Assembly: GCA_020632975.1 (NCBI GenBank) | Contig: JACKEL010000007.1 | Coordinates: 186,001-250,000, forward strand | Reading direction: 5' to 3' | Source of the DNA: Myxococcales bacterium | GTDB lineage: Bacteria; Myxococcota_C; UBA6777 | DNA: 64,000 bases | Shown: one piece after another, positions 34,355-43,378 of the stretch | How the letters are laid out: each line of letters opens with the position of its first letter | How positions within the stretch are numbered: the first letter of the stretch is position 1 | Made by a program: the position numbers and the translations under genes | The notes under the pieces: model-generated | Database searches by the model: none | Told to the model about the DNA's origin: nothing | The model's input: the letters and a program-made list of their open reading frames with translations, nothing else

Positions 34355-36115
34355 TCAATCTTTCATGTCGTCTCGTAGAAGAAACTTGTGATGGAAGACG
34401 CGGGAAAGCTCTGGGGTGCTGACGGAGATGGCGCAAGGACCGTCGTAATCAGTGTGGGTCGTGAGCAAGATCAAGCGAGAACCCCAACCAAACTGGTTGG
34501 TGGTATCGCGTCCACTCTCACGATATTTATAAGGCGGGCGGTCAGGCTGCGCAGCAGAGAGGAGATTGCAACGCTTTTCCCAACGAAAGCCCTGTTTGGG
34601 GCGGCGGGTTTGCACATGGAGCACGACGGCGAGTTGTCGAGCGCGGGTGTTGCGTTTGTACCAGCGATAGAAAAAGCGGATGTGGTTGCGAGCGCCTTCG
34701 CTGTCTTCGCGCGGGAAATGGATGAGTTTTTGTTGGCGCATCATTCCAATTTGCACGGAGAATCGGCAACTTCCGCGTTCATCTGGGCGACTGTACGCGA
34801 CAGTGGTCCTTGCATGCCAACCATATCTTCTGAGTTGGGCTTTTTTGTCGTGGGAGGTTTGTCTTTGTTTGCCGCCTCGGGTGAAAGTGCACTGACGACT
34901 CCAATAGATCTTTTGATTGGGTTCTCCAAAGGCGTGAAAACTCATGACATAGCGGTGATCGCCGGCCCACCAGCCATCGAAGATCACGGTGGGACCTGTG
35001 ATGGCGTCTGAGGCCCACTGGGTGGGTTGGGGTGGTCTTGGAGGTGGCTGGCTTGGCGTGGTTTGGCCTGGGCCCACTTGGGTGGGTGGCGTTTGTGTGG
35101 GGCGTACTTGGGGCGGGGTGGGTGGTGTCTGTGGGGCTTTGACTTGTGTGCGTGAGGGAAGCCCTAGGCGCCTTCGTGCGGTGTCGCAAGTGTTGTCTTC
35201 TGCGCCTTTCCAAGACTGATGCTGGAACTGAAGCGCCCCACTGATGGGGAGGTTGTGAAGCAGTGAAGCAAAGATGCTGCGACGTTCCAACAAAAGATGA
35301 CGGTGGCGTCGTGGTTTGCACTGAGACTTACAGCTTGCATAACGAATACAAGCCCCATCTTTGGACTTTTCCGTGGTTCCAGAACCATGTCCTTCACAGC
35401 GTTGGACCTGTTGCAGGTAGAGGTGCCCGTCCTGAAATGTCCAATAACCATACGCTTTTTGGAGACAACAGCTTCCGTCTGGCGAGCCCGTTTGTGTGGA
35501 GAGGGCGTACAGGCGATCCCCGCAAAAGCTGTAGTCCCGTTTGTCTTCGATCAAGCGGTACTCCAGTTTGCCGAGCCACACGCGTTCTAAAGCGCGATCT
35601 AGGTGGTAGGTGATGCGTTTGTAGTTGGCCTGTTCGGTGGGGGAGAGGCTTGGTTGTGCATCGTCGATCTGCTCTTTGTACCAAGTAAAGCGGGCAAAGT
35701 GGCGTCGGACCCAGTCGCGTTTGAAGCGTTGTTGATGACGCGCGAGACAGGTTTGTTGGGCGAGGTAAAGGGTTTTCACAGAGAGGCCAGCAAGTTGATC
35801 GTCGGATAGCTTGGGTTGGAGGGCTTGAAGAGAGCCTTGGAGGATGGCTTGTTCAAAGCGTTTGGCGGCCTCTGTGGGGCGTGGGGTGTCGATGGGTTGT
35901 TGGAGGATGGTCGCTGGTGGGGCCAGAGGTTGCTGGGTTTGAGGGCGTTTGGGAGGTGGGGGGACCACCTCTTTTTTGCAGCCAGAGGCACCCAAGATGA
36001 TCCCCAAGCTGATCCCCAGTATGGAAAACCAGTTTTGCCTTGGGGGAAGCGCAACAAAGCGGCTCTGAAGGAGCTTGCTTTGGTTGCGTGGGTGTCTGCG
36101 ATCTTGTCTCTCCAT
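34355..36115 (-). CDS. Large lipoprotein of unknown function
   Basis: A 586-residue protein with an unusually long basic N-terminus (about 38 residues, MERQDRRHPRNQ...) before the membrane segment and lipobox WFSILGISLGIILGASGC. The mature part has a Pro-rich start, an alpha-helical region, a Cys-rich middle (GSCCLQKAYGYW, CIRYASCKSQC), a Pro/Thr/Gln linker near residues 325-365, and two similar beta-rich segments with WSRQCTFTRGG and WEKRCNLLS. The start at 36115 follows AAGGAG. No family recognised; it may be an envelope sensor or surface protein. Confidence 0.75.
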   Translation of the reverse strand: MERQDRRHPRNQSKLLQSRFVALPPRQNWFSILGISLGIILGASGCKKEVVPPPPKRPQTQQPLAPPATILQQPIDTPRPTEAAKRFEQAILQGSLQALQPKLSDDQLAGLSVKTLYLAQQTCLARHQQRFKRDWVRRHFARFTWYKEQIDDAQPSLSPTEQANYKRITYHLDRALERVWLGKLEYRLIEDKRDYSFCGDRLYALSTQTGSPDGSCCLQKAYGYWTFQDGHLYLQQVQRCEGHGSGTTEKSKDGACIRYASCKSQCKPRRHRHLLLERRSIFASLLHNLPISGALQFQHQSWKGAEDNTCDTARRRLGLPSRTQVKAPQTPPTPPQVRPTQTPPTQVGPGQTTPSQPPPRPPQPTQWASDAITGPTVIFDGWWAGDHRYVMSFHAFGEPNQKIYWSRQCTFTRGGKQRQTSHDKKAQLRRYGWHARTTVAYSRPDERGSCRFSVQIGMMRQQKLIHFPREDSEGARNHIRFFYRWYKRNTRARQLAVVLHVQTRRPKQGFRWEKRCNLLSAAQPDRPPYKYRESGRDTTNQFGWGSRLILLTTHTDYDGPCAISVSTPELSRVFHHKFLLRDDMKD

Positions 36116-36266
36116 GTTGAGGTCTCTCCTTGATCGGTTGGGCAGTTCATGCGCGGGTGATGGATTGCTTTTAGCATAGGCGTTTGTGGATGCCAAAGCC
36201 CTCACTTCAAAACGTCGCTTGTGCGATCAAATCAAGGATCAAACACCTGACCTCAGAAGGAAAAGA

Positions 36267-36295
36267 TGCATATTTGAATAAAATGCAATTATGCA
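36267..36295. promoter_or_regulatory. ArgR-box-like operator A
   Basis: TGCAT-N11-ATGCA (36267-36287) containing TTGAATAAAATGCA, followed by another TGCA at 36292. It resembles ARG-box pairs (TGAAT/ATTCA type) and occurs 140 bp before argR. Confidence 0.5.
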
Positions 36296-36400
36296 AGATG
36301 GGTAACTCTTCGATTCCAAAGAATAAAGTGTTTTTTTTCAAATAATCGTTTGACACAAAGCGTCAACTTATCTAGCTTTGGCAAACATATCGCTAAATAA

Positions 36401-36423
36401 TGCATAATTTTGAATAAAATGCA
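36401..36423. promoter_or_regulatory. ArgR-box-like operator B at the argR promoter
   Basis: TGCATAATTTTGAATAAAATGCA, a TGCAT-N13-ATGCA inverted repeat sharing TTGAATAAAATGCA with operator A. A -10-like CATAAT (36403-36408) lies inside it and the argR start is 10 nt downstream, so binding would block argR transcription (autorepression). Confidence 0.6.
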
Positions 36424-36432
36424 AAAGGGCCC

Positions 36433-36861
36433 ATGAAAAAGAAAGACCGACAAGCCAAGATTATGGAAGTTATCCGAACCGAGCGGATCACGAGCCAACA
36501 CCAACTTTTGGAGCGATTGCAGCTCTTGGGTGTGGAAGCGAACCAGTCGAGTATCTCGCGTGATCTCACGGAACTGATGATCGAGAAAGCGGACGGCGTC
36601 TACCAGTTGCCGATCCGAAACCGTGCATCTTCGGTAGCTTTGATCGAGGTGTTGAGTATCGAACCCGTGGGAGAAAACCTTGTGGTGATGAAGACCCCTG
36701 TGGGTCAAGCACAGCTTGCAGGTGTCCATATCGATCGGATGAAGCTTCCTGATCTTGTGGGCACAGTGGCTGGGGATGACACGATCTTTATCGCGGTTCG
36801 CGACCGCGCGGGCCAACAGCGCGTCGTTCGTCAGGTGCTCGCGCTGTTCCAAAGCGAATAA
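36433..36861 (+). CDS. argR: Arginine repressor ArgR
   Basis: A 142-residue arginine-sensing repressor. The N-terminal winged helix has SQHQLLERLQLLGVEANQSS and ISRDLTEL (residues 21-48). The C-terminal hexamerisation and arginine-binding domain has the GTVAGDDTIFIAV motif near residues 115-127. It stands just before the argC-D-B genes it should control, with operator-like boxes before itself and a partial one (TGCATAAAA near 36891) before the next gene. The ribosome site is weak (AAGGG only 3 nt from the ATG). Confidence 0.93.
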   Translation: MKKKDRQAKIMEVIRTERITSQHQLLERLQLLGVEANQSSISRDLTELMIEKADGVYQLPIRNRASSVALIEVLSIEPVGENLVVMKTPVGQAQLAGVHIDRMKLPDLVGTVAGDDTIFIAVRDRAGQQRVVRQVLALFQSE

Positions 36862-37023
36862 GAAAAAATCGAAATCCTTGTAAGCAAAATTGCATAAAAG
36901 AACGTCAGTAAAGTCGTAAGAAGAAAAGAAGGACGATCAAGTCCAGTCTGCATACGGAGCGGAAAACCAGAAAGGTGTCGCAACGTGGCGAGAGCGAAGG
37001 GTCGCGAAAGAAAGGGTAAGACA

Positions 37024-38118
37024 ATGGATATCGGCGTGTGGGCACAATCAGCACAGAGCATGACCAATCCGATCTTTGGGCAAGATGTAGAAGCACATTG
37101 GCTGGCTTCTTCGACCAAAAATCTGGAACTGGGCCGTCGTGTGCGCGTGATCTCGCCGATCAACCCACAGGTAGGTGACATCGTAGCGGTGCGTGCGTTG
37201 ACCGAGAGTGAGACGTACAATCGCTTAGAGTTGCGGGATGGAGACACCGCAAGGTTGCGGCGTGGCGATATCTTCGTAGGGGTCTTAGGGCGGCGTAAAG
37301 CGCTCAAAGGCTTTGTTGGTGATGTACCTTCTTCTTTGGCGATCGGCGATCATTTGCATCTGTTGAACCAAGGCGGCGTGATCGGCCTTTGTTCTGGTCA
37401 CTTCCACGAGCTTGGCGAGCCCATCGAATTGGAACTTTTGGGCACCGTGGTACAGGGCGATCGCGTCTTGAATCTTCGTGACCACGCGTTGCCTTCGATT
37501 CCTTCGCTTCCCAACTGCGCACCTTTGGTGATCATCGCGGGGACTTGTATGCAGTCTGGAAAGACCCAAGCTGCCGCGTCTTTGATCCAAGGGCTTTCTG
37601 CCAAAGGCTACCGCGTTGCAGGTGCCAAGTTGTCGGGTGTTGCTTGTTTGCGTGACACGCTGAAGATGGAAACCCAAGGTGCCTTTCACACGCTGAGCTT
37701 TTTGGACTGTGGTCACCCATCGACGGTTGGCGTCACGGATCTTCCGCAAGTTGCGCGTGATATCGTGGGCCATCTCAGCACCCAAAAGCCCGATCTGATC
37801 GTGATGGAGTTGGGCGATGGTTTGTTGGGTGGTTATCGTGTGGAAGCGATCTTCGATGATGCGGATCTGATGCAACACTGCGCAGCCGTCGTCTTTTGCG
37901 CCAACGACTTTGTTGGGGCTTGGGGCGGTATCCACCTGTTGCAGAAAAAAGGCGTTACGATTGATGTGATCGCAGGTTCGGCGACGGATAGCCCCATGGG
38001 TGTAGAGTACATCGAACAAGAGTTTGGTGTGGCTGGCGCAAATGCCTTGACGCAAGCTGAGACGCTGGTCAAGATCGTCGAGGAAAAAGTCAAGATCTCC
38101 TTGGATAAAGCAGCATAA
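37024..38118 (+). CDS. P-loop NTPase-like protein of the arginine cluster, unrecognised
   Basis: A 364-residue protein with an N-terminal beta-rich domain (about 1-150) and a P-loop domain whose Walker A-like motif GTCMQSGKT is at residues 173-181. Conserved-looking segments include LDCGHPSTVGVTD, DLIVMELGDGLLGGYR and VVFCANDFVGAWGG, typical of a nucleotide-binding Rossmann/P-loop core of the MobB/DUF1611 kind. It is not a known arginine enzyme. Position between argR and argC on the same strand suggests a role linked to arginine metabolism or ATP-dependent ligation, but this is contextual only. Start at 37024 chosen over a GTG 13 codons upstream because of AAGG at 8 nt. Confidence 0.75.
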   Translation: MDIGVWAQSAQSMTNPIFGQDVEAHWLASSTKNLELGRRVRVISPINPQVGDIVAVRALTESETYNRLELRDGDTARLRRGDIFVGVLGRRKALKGFVGDVPSSLAIGDHLHLLNQGGVIGLCSGHFHELGEPIELELLGTVVQGDRVLNLRDHALPSIPSLPNCAPLVIIAGTCMQSGKTQAAASLIQGLSAKGYRVAGAKLSGVACLRDTLKMETQGAFHTLSFLDCGHPSTVGVTDLPQVARDIVGHLSTQKPDLIVMELGDGLLGGYRVEAIFDDADLMQHCAAVVFCANDFVGAWGGIHLLQKKGVTIDVIAGSATDSPMGVEYIEQEFGVAGANALTQAETLVKIVEEKVKISLDKAA

Positions 38119-38229
38119 CGCAAAGATCGGTCGCCTTGGTGGGCGACTGTGTTTTGTGAAAGTTCTTTGGTATTGGGCAGGTTGATGACCTGCCCTTTGT
38201 TTTTTGTGATGGGTTGGGAGAGTGGGTTT

Positions 38230-39264
38230 ATGAGTGAAAAGCGCAAGATCGGCATCGCAGGGGCGTCGGGTTATGGTGGTGGTGAGTTGTTGCGTTTGTT
38301 GTTGGGGCACCCGTATGTCGAGGTGACTTTGGCCACGGCGCATCGCCAAGCTGGACAACGTGTCGATGCGATTCATCCCCATCTACGGGGACTGTACGAC
38401 CTCACTTGTGTCGAGACGGCTGTGACGGATGCGTGGGGTGCGTTGGATTTGTTGTTCTTGGCGCTGCCTCACAAAGAAAGCCCGCGTGTTGCTGCGGAGC
38501 TTCCGCCTTCTTTGCGTGTGGTGGATCTTGCAGGGGACTTTCGTTTGCGTGATCCCCAGCAGTATGCGCGGTTTTATGGCGGGGAGCACCCAGCATTCGA
38601 GCTACAAAAAGACTTTGTGTATGGACTGACTGAGCTACAACGAGACGCTGTTGGAAAGGCCCATCGCATCGCGAACCCTGGTTGTTTTGCGACAGCGACG
38701 CTGTTGGGGTTGGGGCCTGCTGTGCAAGCGGGGCTCGTGCAAGGCAAGATCATCGTGGATGCAAAGACGGGATCTTCGGGCTCAGGGGCCAATGCTACCG
38801 CAGGAACGCATCATCCGACCCGTGACGCTTCTTTTTTGGCGTACAAAGCTTTTGCTCATCAGCATGTCCCTGAGATCAAACAGCTTCTTTTCGATTTGAA
38901 TCCTCAGTGGGAAGGTGGATTGGTCTTTCAGACGCACTCTGCGCCCATGGTTCGCGGGATCTTTGCTTCGTGTTACATCACGCTGCAAAAGCCGATGTCG
39001 ATGCAAGAAGTCCGCTCGGTCTATGCTGAAGCTTATGCAGGAAGTCCTTTTATTCGGCTTGTTGAAGGCTCCCCCAATGTGCTTTGGGTGCGCGGAAGCA
39101 ACTTTGTCGATATCGGTTTTGCGCTCGAAGACGACCAACTGATCGTCTTTGTGGCGATCGATAATCTTGTCAAAGGTGCGGCAGGACAAGCGATCCAGAA
39201 TATGAACTTGATGATGGGATGGCCCGAGGAAACAGGTTTGCTTTCGCCGGGTGCTTGCCCCTAA
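38230..39264 (+). CDS. argC: N-acetyl-gamma-glutamyl-phosphate reductase
   Basis: Third step of arginine synthesis: NADPH reduction of N-acetylglutamyl phosphate. The 344-residue protein has the NADP site GIAGASGYGGGELLRLL and catalytic C152 in NPGCFATATLL. The invariant THHPTRD-type segment and a C-terminal NLVKGAAGQAIQNMN close the match. ATG at 38230 has GGGAG 9 nt upstream. Argues for an operon with argD 39 bp downstream. Confidence 0.96.
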   Translation: MSEKRKIGIAGASGYGGGELLRLLLGHPYVEVTLATAHRQAGQRVDAIHPHLRGLYDLTCVETAVTDAWGALDLLFLALPHKESPRVAAELPPSLRVVDLAGDFRLRDPQQYARFYGGEHPAFELQKDFVYGLTELQRDAVGKAHRIANPGCFATATLLGLGPAVQAGLVQGKIIVDAKTGSSGSGANATAGTHHPTRDASFLAYKAFAHQHVPEIKQLLFDLNPQWEGGLVFQTHSAPMVRGIFASCYITLQKPMSMQEVRSVYAEAYAGSPFIRLVEGSPNVLWVRGSNFVDIGFALEDDQLIVFVAIDNLVKGAAGQAIQNMNLMMGWPEETGLLSPGACP

Positions 39265-39303
39265 AAGCCCGTGAGATGGGCGCGTTGGTTTGGAGAAGAG
39301 AAG

Positions 39304-40476
39304 ATGCAAGAGATCATGGCGCAAGAGGAGCGCTACCAACTCAAAACATATAAAAAGTTCCCCTTTGCGCTGGCCAAAGGTGAGGGAGCATGGGTGACGA
39401 CGACAGAGGGAGATCGCTATCTCGATCTTTATGGCGGACACGCGGTGGTTTCCACGGGTCACTGTCATCCTCATGTCGTGAAAGCCATTCAAGAACAAGC
39501 AGCTTCGCTGATGTTTTACTCCAACTTGGTGTACCACGAGACACGCGCCCAAGCTGCCGCGATGTTGGCCCAAGCCGCACCCGAAGGGTTGGAACATGTC
39601 TTCTTTGTGAACTCTGGGGCCGAAGCCAACGACAATGCACTCAAGCTTGCGCGTCACTACTCTGGAAAGCTCGACATCATCAGCTTTGAGGGTGGCTTTC
39701 ATGGCCGAACCACCGCGACTTTGAGCGCGACAGGCTCGACCAAGTACCGCGATGCTTTCCCTCCCAAGATCACACAACATCACTTTGTGCCTTTTGGCGA
39801 TCTTGCCGCAGTCGAGGCGCTTTTCGCACAGCATGAGATCGGCGGCGTGTTGTTAGAGCCGATCCAAAGTATGGCAGGCGTCAAGATGGCGGATGCCTCG
39901 TTTTATCAAGGCTTGCGTGCGCTTTGCGATCAGCACGGTGCTTTATTGATCTACGACGAAGTCCAAACGGGCTTTGGGCGGACAGGCGAACAACTCTTCT
40001 TTGCACCGCGTTTTGGGGTGATTCCTGATCTGATTACCTTGGCCAAAGGTATCGCAAGCGGCGTTCCCATGGGGGCTTTGTTGCTGCGCAAGCGATATGC
40101 AGAGCAGATCAATTATGGCGATCTGGGTACGACTTTTGGTGGTGGTCCGCTTGCATCGGCCGCATTAAAGGCCACTTTGGAAGTGATCCAACAAGAAGAT
40201 CTTTTGGGTCATGTTGCACGTGAGAGTGCTTACTTGCGTGAGCAACTTCTGGGGATCGATGGTGTGCAAGAAGTCCTTGGCATGGGCTTTTTGATGGGGA
40301 TTCGCTTTGCGTCCACCGCCTCCGTCGTGCAAAAGAAACTGCTTGCGAAAAAGATCATCACTGGGCTGTCTGATGACCCCGAAGTGATGCGCCTTTTGCC
40401 TCCTTTGATCCTGGCTCGGCCTGAGATCGATCTGTTCCTTCAAACGCTAAAAGACTGTCTCAGTACACCTGCTTAA
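39304..40476 (+). CDS. argD: Acetylornithine aminotransferase
   Basis: A 390-residue PLP-dependent class III aminotransferase that makes N-acetylornithine. The PLP lysine is K248 in TLAKGIASGVPMGA; IYDEVQTGFGRTG carries the cofactor-binding Asp, and VNSGAEANDNALKLAR the phosphate contacts. GGAG lies 8 nt before the ATG at 39304; a GTG at 39271 would add 11 residues. It could also serve succinyl-diaminopimelate. Lies between argC and argB. Confidence 0.93.
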   Translation: MQEIMAQEERYQLKTYKKFPFALAKGEGAWVTTTEGDRYLDLYGGHAVVSTGHCHPHVVKAIQEQAASLMFYSNLVYHETRAQAAAMLAQAAPEGLEHVFFVNSGAEANDNALKLARHYSGKLDIISFEGGFHGRTTATLSATGSTKYRDAFPPKITQHHFVPFGDLAAVEALFAQHEIGGVLLEPIQSMAGVKMADASFYQGLRALCDQHGALLIYDEVQTGFGRTGEQLFFAPRFGVIPDLITLAKGIASGVPMGALLLRKRYAEQINYGDLGTTFGGGPLASAALKATLEVIQQEDLLGHVARESAYLREQLLGIDGVQEVLGMGFLMGIRFASTASVVQKKLLAKKIITGLSDDPEVMRLLPPLILARPEIDLFLQTLKDCLSTPA

Positions 40477-40544
40477 CTCCTCTTTCTTTCTGGTTTTTTG
40501 CTTTCCTCATGTTTCTTTTGGGAGAAGAAAGGTTTTTGGGGTCG

Positions 40545-41441
40545 ATGGAAGCACATCTCGATCAGCTTAAACAGGCTTTGCCCTATATTCGGCGGTTTCG
40601 TGACAAGATCTTTGTGGTGAAACTCAGTGGCCGCGTGACGGAAGATCCTACAGCATGGGAGGCTTTGGCCGAGGATATCGCGCTTTGTCATCAGGTTGGT
40701 ATCCGCGTGGTAATCGTCCACGGTGGCGGCAAGCAGATGGAACAGCTTGCTAAAGAGATGGGTGTTCCCCAACAGGTCGTGAATGGGCGTCGGATCACGG
40801 ATGATGCGACGTTACGGCTTGCGATGATGACCTTTGCTGGGTTGATCAATACGCAGATCCTCGCAACCTTGCAGTCCCTTGGGGTCGATGCTGTGGGGCT
40901 TTCGGGTGTTGATGCAGGGATCGTGTTGGCGCGACGCCGCCCTGTGCAACGCCTCGTGGACCGCGACACTGGCGAAGAACGCGAAGTGGACTTTGGGCAT
41001 GTTGGTGACGTTGAACGCGTTCAGACGGGCCTCTTGGAGACCTTGTTGGACAAGCATTATGTGCCTGTGATCGCTTCTTTGGGAGGTAGCACCAAAGGAG
41101 AGATCTTCAACATCAATGCAGATACGATTGCGGCGGAGATCGCGGTGGCTTTGCAAGCTGAAAAGCTGATCTTGCTCAGCAACACAGATGGGATCTATCG
41201 AGACTTGCAAGATCCTACGAGCCGTTTTTCGCATCTTTCTTTTGCAGAAGCAGGGGCTCTCTACGAAGCGCAAGGGATCGGGGCAGGGATGCTTCCCAAG
41301 CTCAAGGCGATCCTTTCACTTTTGCAGCGAGGGGTGCGCAGTGCGCATATCATCAATGGGCTGCGCCCTCAGGCTTTGTTGCAAGAAGTGTTTACAGATC
41401 ATGGTTCGGGGACGATGATCTACCGCGAAGCCGACGAATAG
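40545..41441 (+). CDS. argB: Acetylglutamate kinase
   Basis: An amino-acid kinase-fold enzyme for the second step of arginine synthesis. About 298 residues, with VVKLSGRV (glycine-rich phosphate site), VIVHGGGKQM, ATLQSLGVDAVGLSGVD, NINADTIAAEIAVALQAEKL, LSNTDGI and GIGAGMLPKLKA, all family hallmarks. The start is uncertain: the ATG at 40545 is taken, but its ribosome site (AGAAAGG) is 12 nt away and an ATG at 40509 is also in frame. The last gene of the arg block, in the order C-D-B. Confidence 0.93.
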   Translation: MEAHLDQLKQALPYIRRFRDKIFVVKLSGRVTEDPTAWEALAEDIALCHQVGIRVVIVHGGGKQMEQLAKEMGVPQQVVNGRRITDDATLRLAMMTFAGLINTQILATLQSLGVDAVGLSGVDAGIVLARRRPVQRLVDRDTGEEREVDFGHVGDVERVQTGLLETLLDKHYVPVIASLGGSTKGEIFNINADTIAAEIAVALQAEKLILLSNTDGIYRDLQDPTSRFSHLSFAEAGALYEAQGIGAGMLPKLKAILSLLQRGVRSAHIINGLRPQALLQEVFTDHGSGTMIYREADE

Positions 41442-41555
41442 GCCTGAAAGATTCACCTGTTAAGATAGAAGGTGACAGGGGGGCGGACGCTGTTGTAAGG
41501 TGGGGGGAATCACGGTTTTTGTGTGATAGAGTCAACAAAAAGGAGTAGTGTGTCG

Positions 41556-41999
41556 ATGATCAGCCATGTCTGGACGGTCATCTGTTCGCGAAGCGTGATC
41601 GACGAGGACACCAAGAACATCAGCTTGATGGATGTGGTGGAACAAGTCACGATCGATGCGGAGAGCGCGAAGCAGAAAGATGTTTTGTTGCCCTTGCCTT
41701 TCGAGGTCGTGACTTTGTGGTCGCGAGAAGACGAAGCAGGAAAAAGCAACACAGAAGCACGATTACGCCTTCTCTCTCCTGAAGGAACAGAGATCAACCA
41801 ACAGTTTTACAAGATCGACTTGAGCGAGCATCCTCGGATGAGGACGCGGATTCGCGTTCCTGGACTGCCTTTTGTGGGGCCCGGAAATTACGTGTTTTGT
41901 GTCGATCTTCGCCGTCAAGATGGTGAGACATGGCGTGAAGTCGCGCGTGTCCCGCTTCAACTTCAAGTCGAAAGCCCCCAGCCCAAGCGTCGTCCATAA
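41556..41999 (+). CDS. Hypothetical beta-rich protein
   Basis: A 147-residue cytoplasmic protein starting MISHVWTVICSRSVIDEDTKNISLMDV, resembling DUF6941-like beta-sandwiches that begin with a short strand and a statement such as NISLMDVVEQV. No catalytic motif. AGGAG precedes the ATG by 10 nt. Its stop overlaps the ribosome site of the next gene (AAGGAG at 41998), so the two are an operon. Confidence 0.7.
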   Translation: MISHVWTVICSRSVIDEDTKNISLMDVVEQVTIDAESAKQKDVLLPLPFEVVTLWSREDEAGKSNTEARLRLLSPEGTEINQQFYKIDLSEHPRMRTRIRVPGLPFVGPGNYVFCVDLRRQDGETWREVARVPLQLQVESPQPKRRP

Positions 42000-42009
42000 G
42001 GAGCTACCC

Positions 42010-43242
42010 ATGCCCGTACAAGGTCCTTCCTCTCGCCCTGTTCAACCCTTGAATACCAACACTGTCGGGCCCCAGCCCGCCTCGACGACGTCGCTTCCCC
42101 AAAGCAACACGTTGCCCTCGTTGGATCTCAATACCTTTGAGACTGGAAGAACTGGCGAAGTCGTCCTCCCTCCCGCTGTCCAAGAACGCACCAATGCGGC
42201 TCTCGCGAAGTTTGAAGATACGCTGCGCCATACGCTCCATCACGATGCGATGTCTCTTGCTGCGGGTCACCAACCTGTACGCGCTGGAGACGCCCTGACA
42301 GACGCACAAAACAGCGCCTTGAAAGACGCGACCAAGGAGCTGTTCATGTCGATGCCCATTGGCGCTTTGTCTCCCAGTGCAACGGCCGAACTGAAGGGCT
42401 TTTTGCAAGGGCAAGGCATGTCCACAGACAACCTTGAGACCAAGACCCTTGGTGATCTTGGCAAGGTGGGTGGCGATCTCGCGAAGAAGTGGGCAAACGA
42501 TCTGAAAGATAACTCTCCCGGCGTATACTACGGGGCTTTGGCTGCTGGCGCCGCTGCTGTGGGAGCTTACGGTTACCTCGAAGGTTCGGACTCGCTCAAA
42601 AAGTTGGGGATCAAGCCTGAGTTCAAAACAGACTTCTTCAACAAACAACTTAGTGTCAAAGCCGAAGGGATGTGGGGCAAGCGTTTTTCTGACCCCAATA
42701 TCCGCGCCGATATCAACGGTCGTGTGAATCTCAATCCTTTGACACTGCGCATCAGCTCTAGCATCGACGCCCGTAAACTCGAAGACACCCAACTTGGCTT
42801 GGGTGCGCGACTTGGCGATGACAAGCGTTACCTTGATGTGCAAGCCAACGGATCGATCGATGGTTTGAAAGATGTGGCTGTTTCGGGTCGTTGGACCACG
42901 GATCATGTGACTGCGCGTGCTTCTGCAAACTTCGACGACAGCTTCAATCTGCAAAATGGCGAAGTGGGTCTTTCCACGCGTTTCAACGACAGCTTGACGA
43001 CTGACATGGATCTCAAGTTTGGCCCCAACTGGGAACCTGCTTCGATGGGTGGTTCGTTGTCTTATGAGCGCGATAAGTTCCGCCTTAGCGCGGGTGTACG
43101 TCATGACTTTGCCGAAGATCGCACTTCTGCGAATCTCTCTGCGTCTTACACCCCCACGCGCGATCTTGAGTTTGGTCTCCAAGGCTCTTACGACTCGGAT
43201 CGTGGTGGACGTGTGGGCGTTGGTATGACTTGGCGCTTTTGA
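42010..43242 (+). CDS. Outer-membrane-barrel-like protein lacking an evident signal peptide
   Basis: A 410-residue protein. Residues 1-165 are polar and helical with one Ala/Gly-rich hydrophobic stretch (YYGALAAGAAAVGAYGYL). Residues about 195-410 are alternating amphipathic strands (e.g. DNLGLGARLGDDKRYLDVQA-like pattern, RLSAGVRHDFAED, LEFGLQGSYDSDRGG) ending in GVGMTWRF, a terminal Phe typical of beta-barrel outer-membrane proteins. No N-terminal signal peptide is visible, which is odd for such a fold. AAGGAG is 6 nt before the ATG. Function unknown. Confidence 0.7.
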   Translation: MPVQGPSSRPVQPLNTNTVGPQPASTTSLPQSNTLPSLDLNTFETGRTGEVVLPPAVQERTNAALAKFEDTLRHTLHHDAMSLAAGHQPVRAGDALTDAQNSALKDATKELFMSMPIGALSPSATAELKGFLQGQGMSTDNLETKTLGDLGKVGGDLAKKWANDLKDNSPGVYYGALAAGAAAVGAYGYLEGSDSLKKLGIKPEFKTDFFNKQLSVKAEGMWGKRFSDPNIRADINGRVNLNPLTLRISSSIDARKLEDTQLGLGARLGDDKRYLDVQANGSIDGLKDVAVSGRWTTDHVTARASANFDDSFNLQNGEVGLSTRFNDSLTTDMDLKFGPNWEPASMGGSLSYERDKFRLSAGVRHDFAEDRTSANLSASYTPTRDLEFGLQGSYDSDRGGRVGVGMTWRF

Positions 43243-43285
43243 TCTCTGGCCTTTGTTTTCTCTGCTAGCCTTGTTTCCTCCTCCA

Positions 43286-43311
43286 CAAAGCGCCTCTTTC
43301 TGGGTGCTTTG
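43286..43311 (+). terminator. Possible hairpin after the barrel-like gene
   Basis: CAAAGCGCC (43286-43294) pairs with GGTGCTTTG (43303-43311), nine pairs including one G-U, loop of 8. No T-tract follows, so termination is uncertain. Confidence 0.3.
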
Positions 43312-43378
43312 GTCCCGCCCTATACCACTCGTTTGATACCTCGATATCCCTTTCTTTTTTCCTTTCGGAGGTTGTCTG

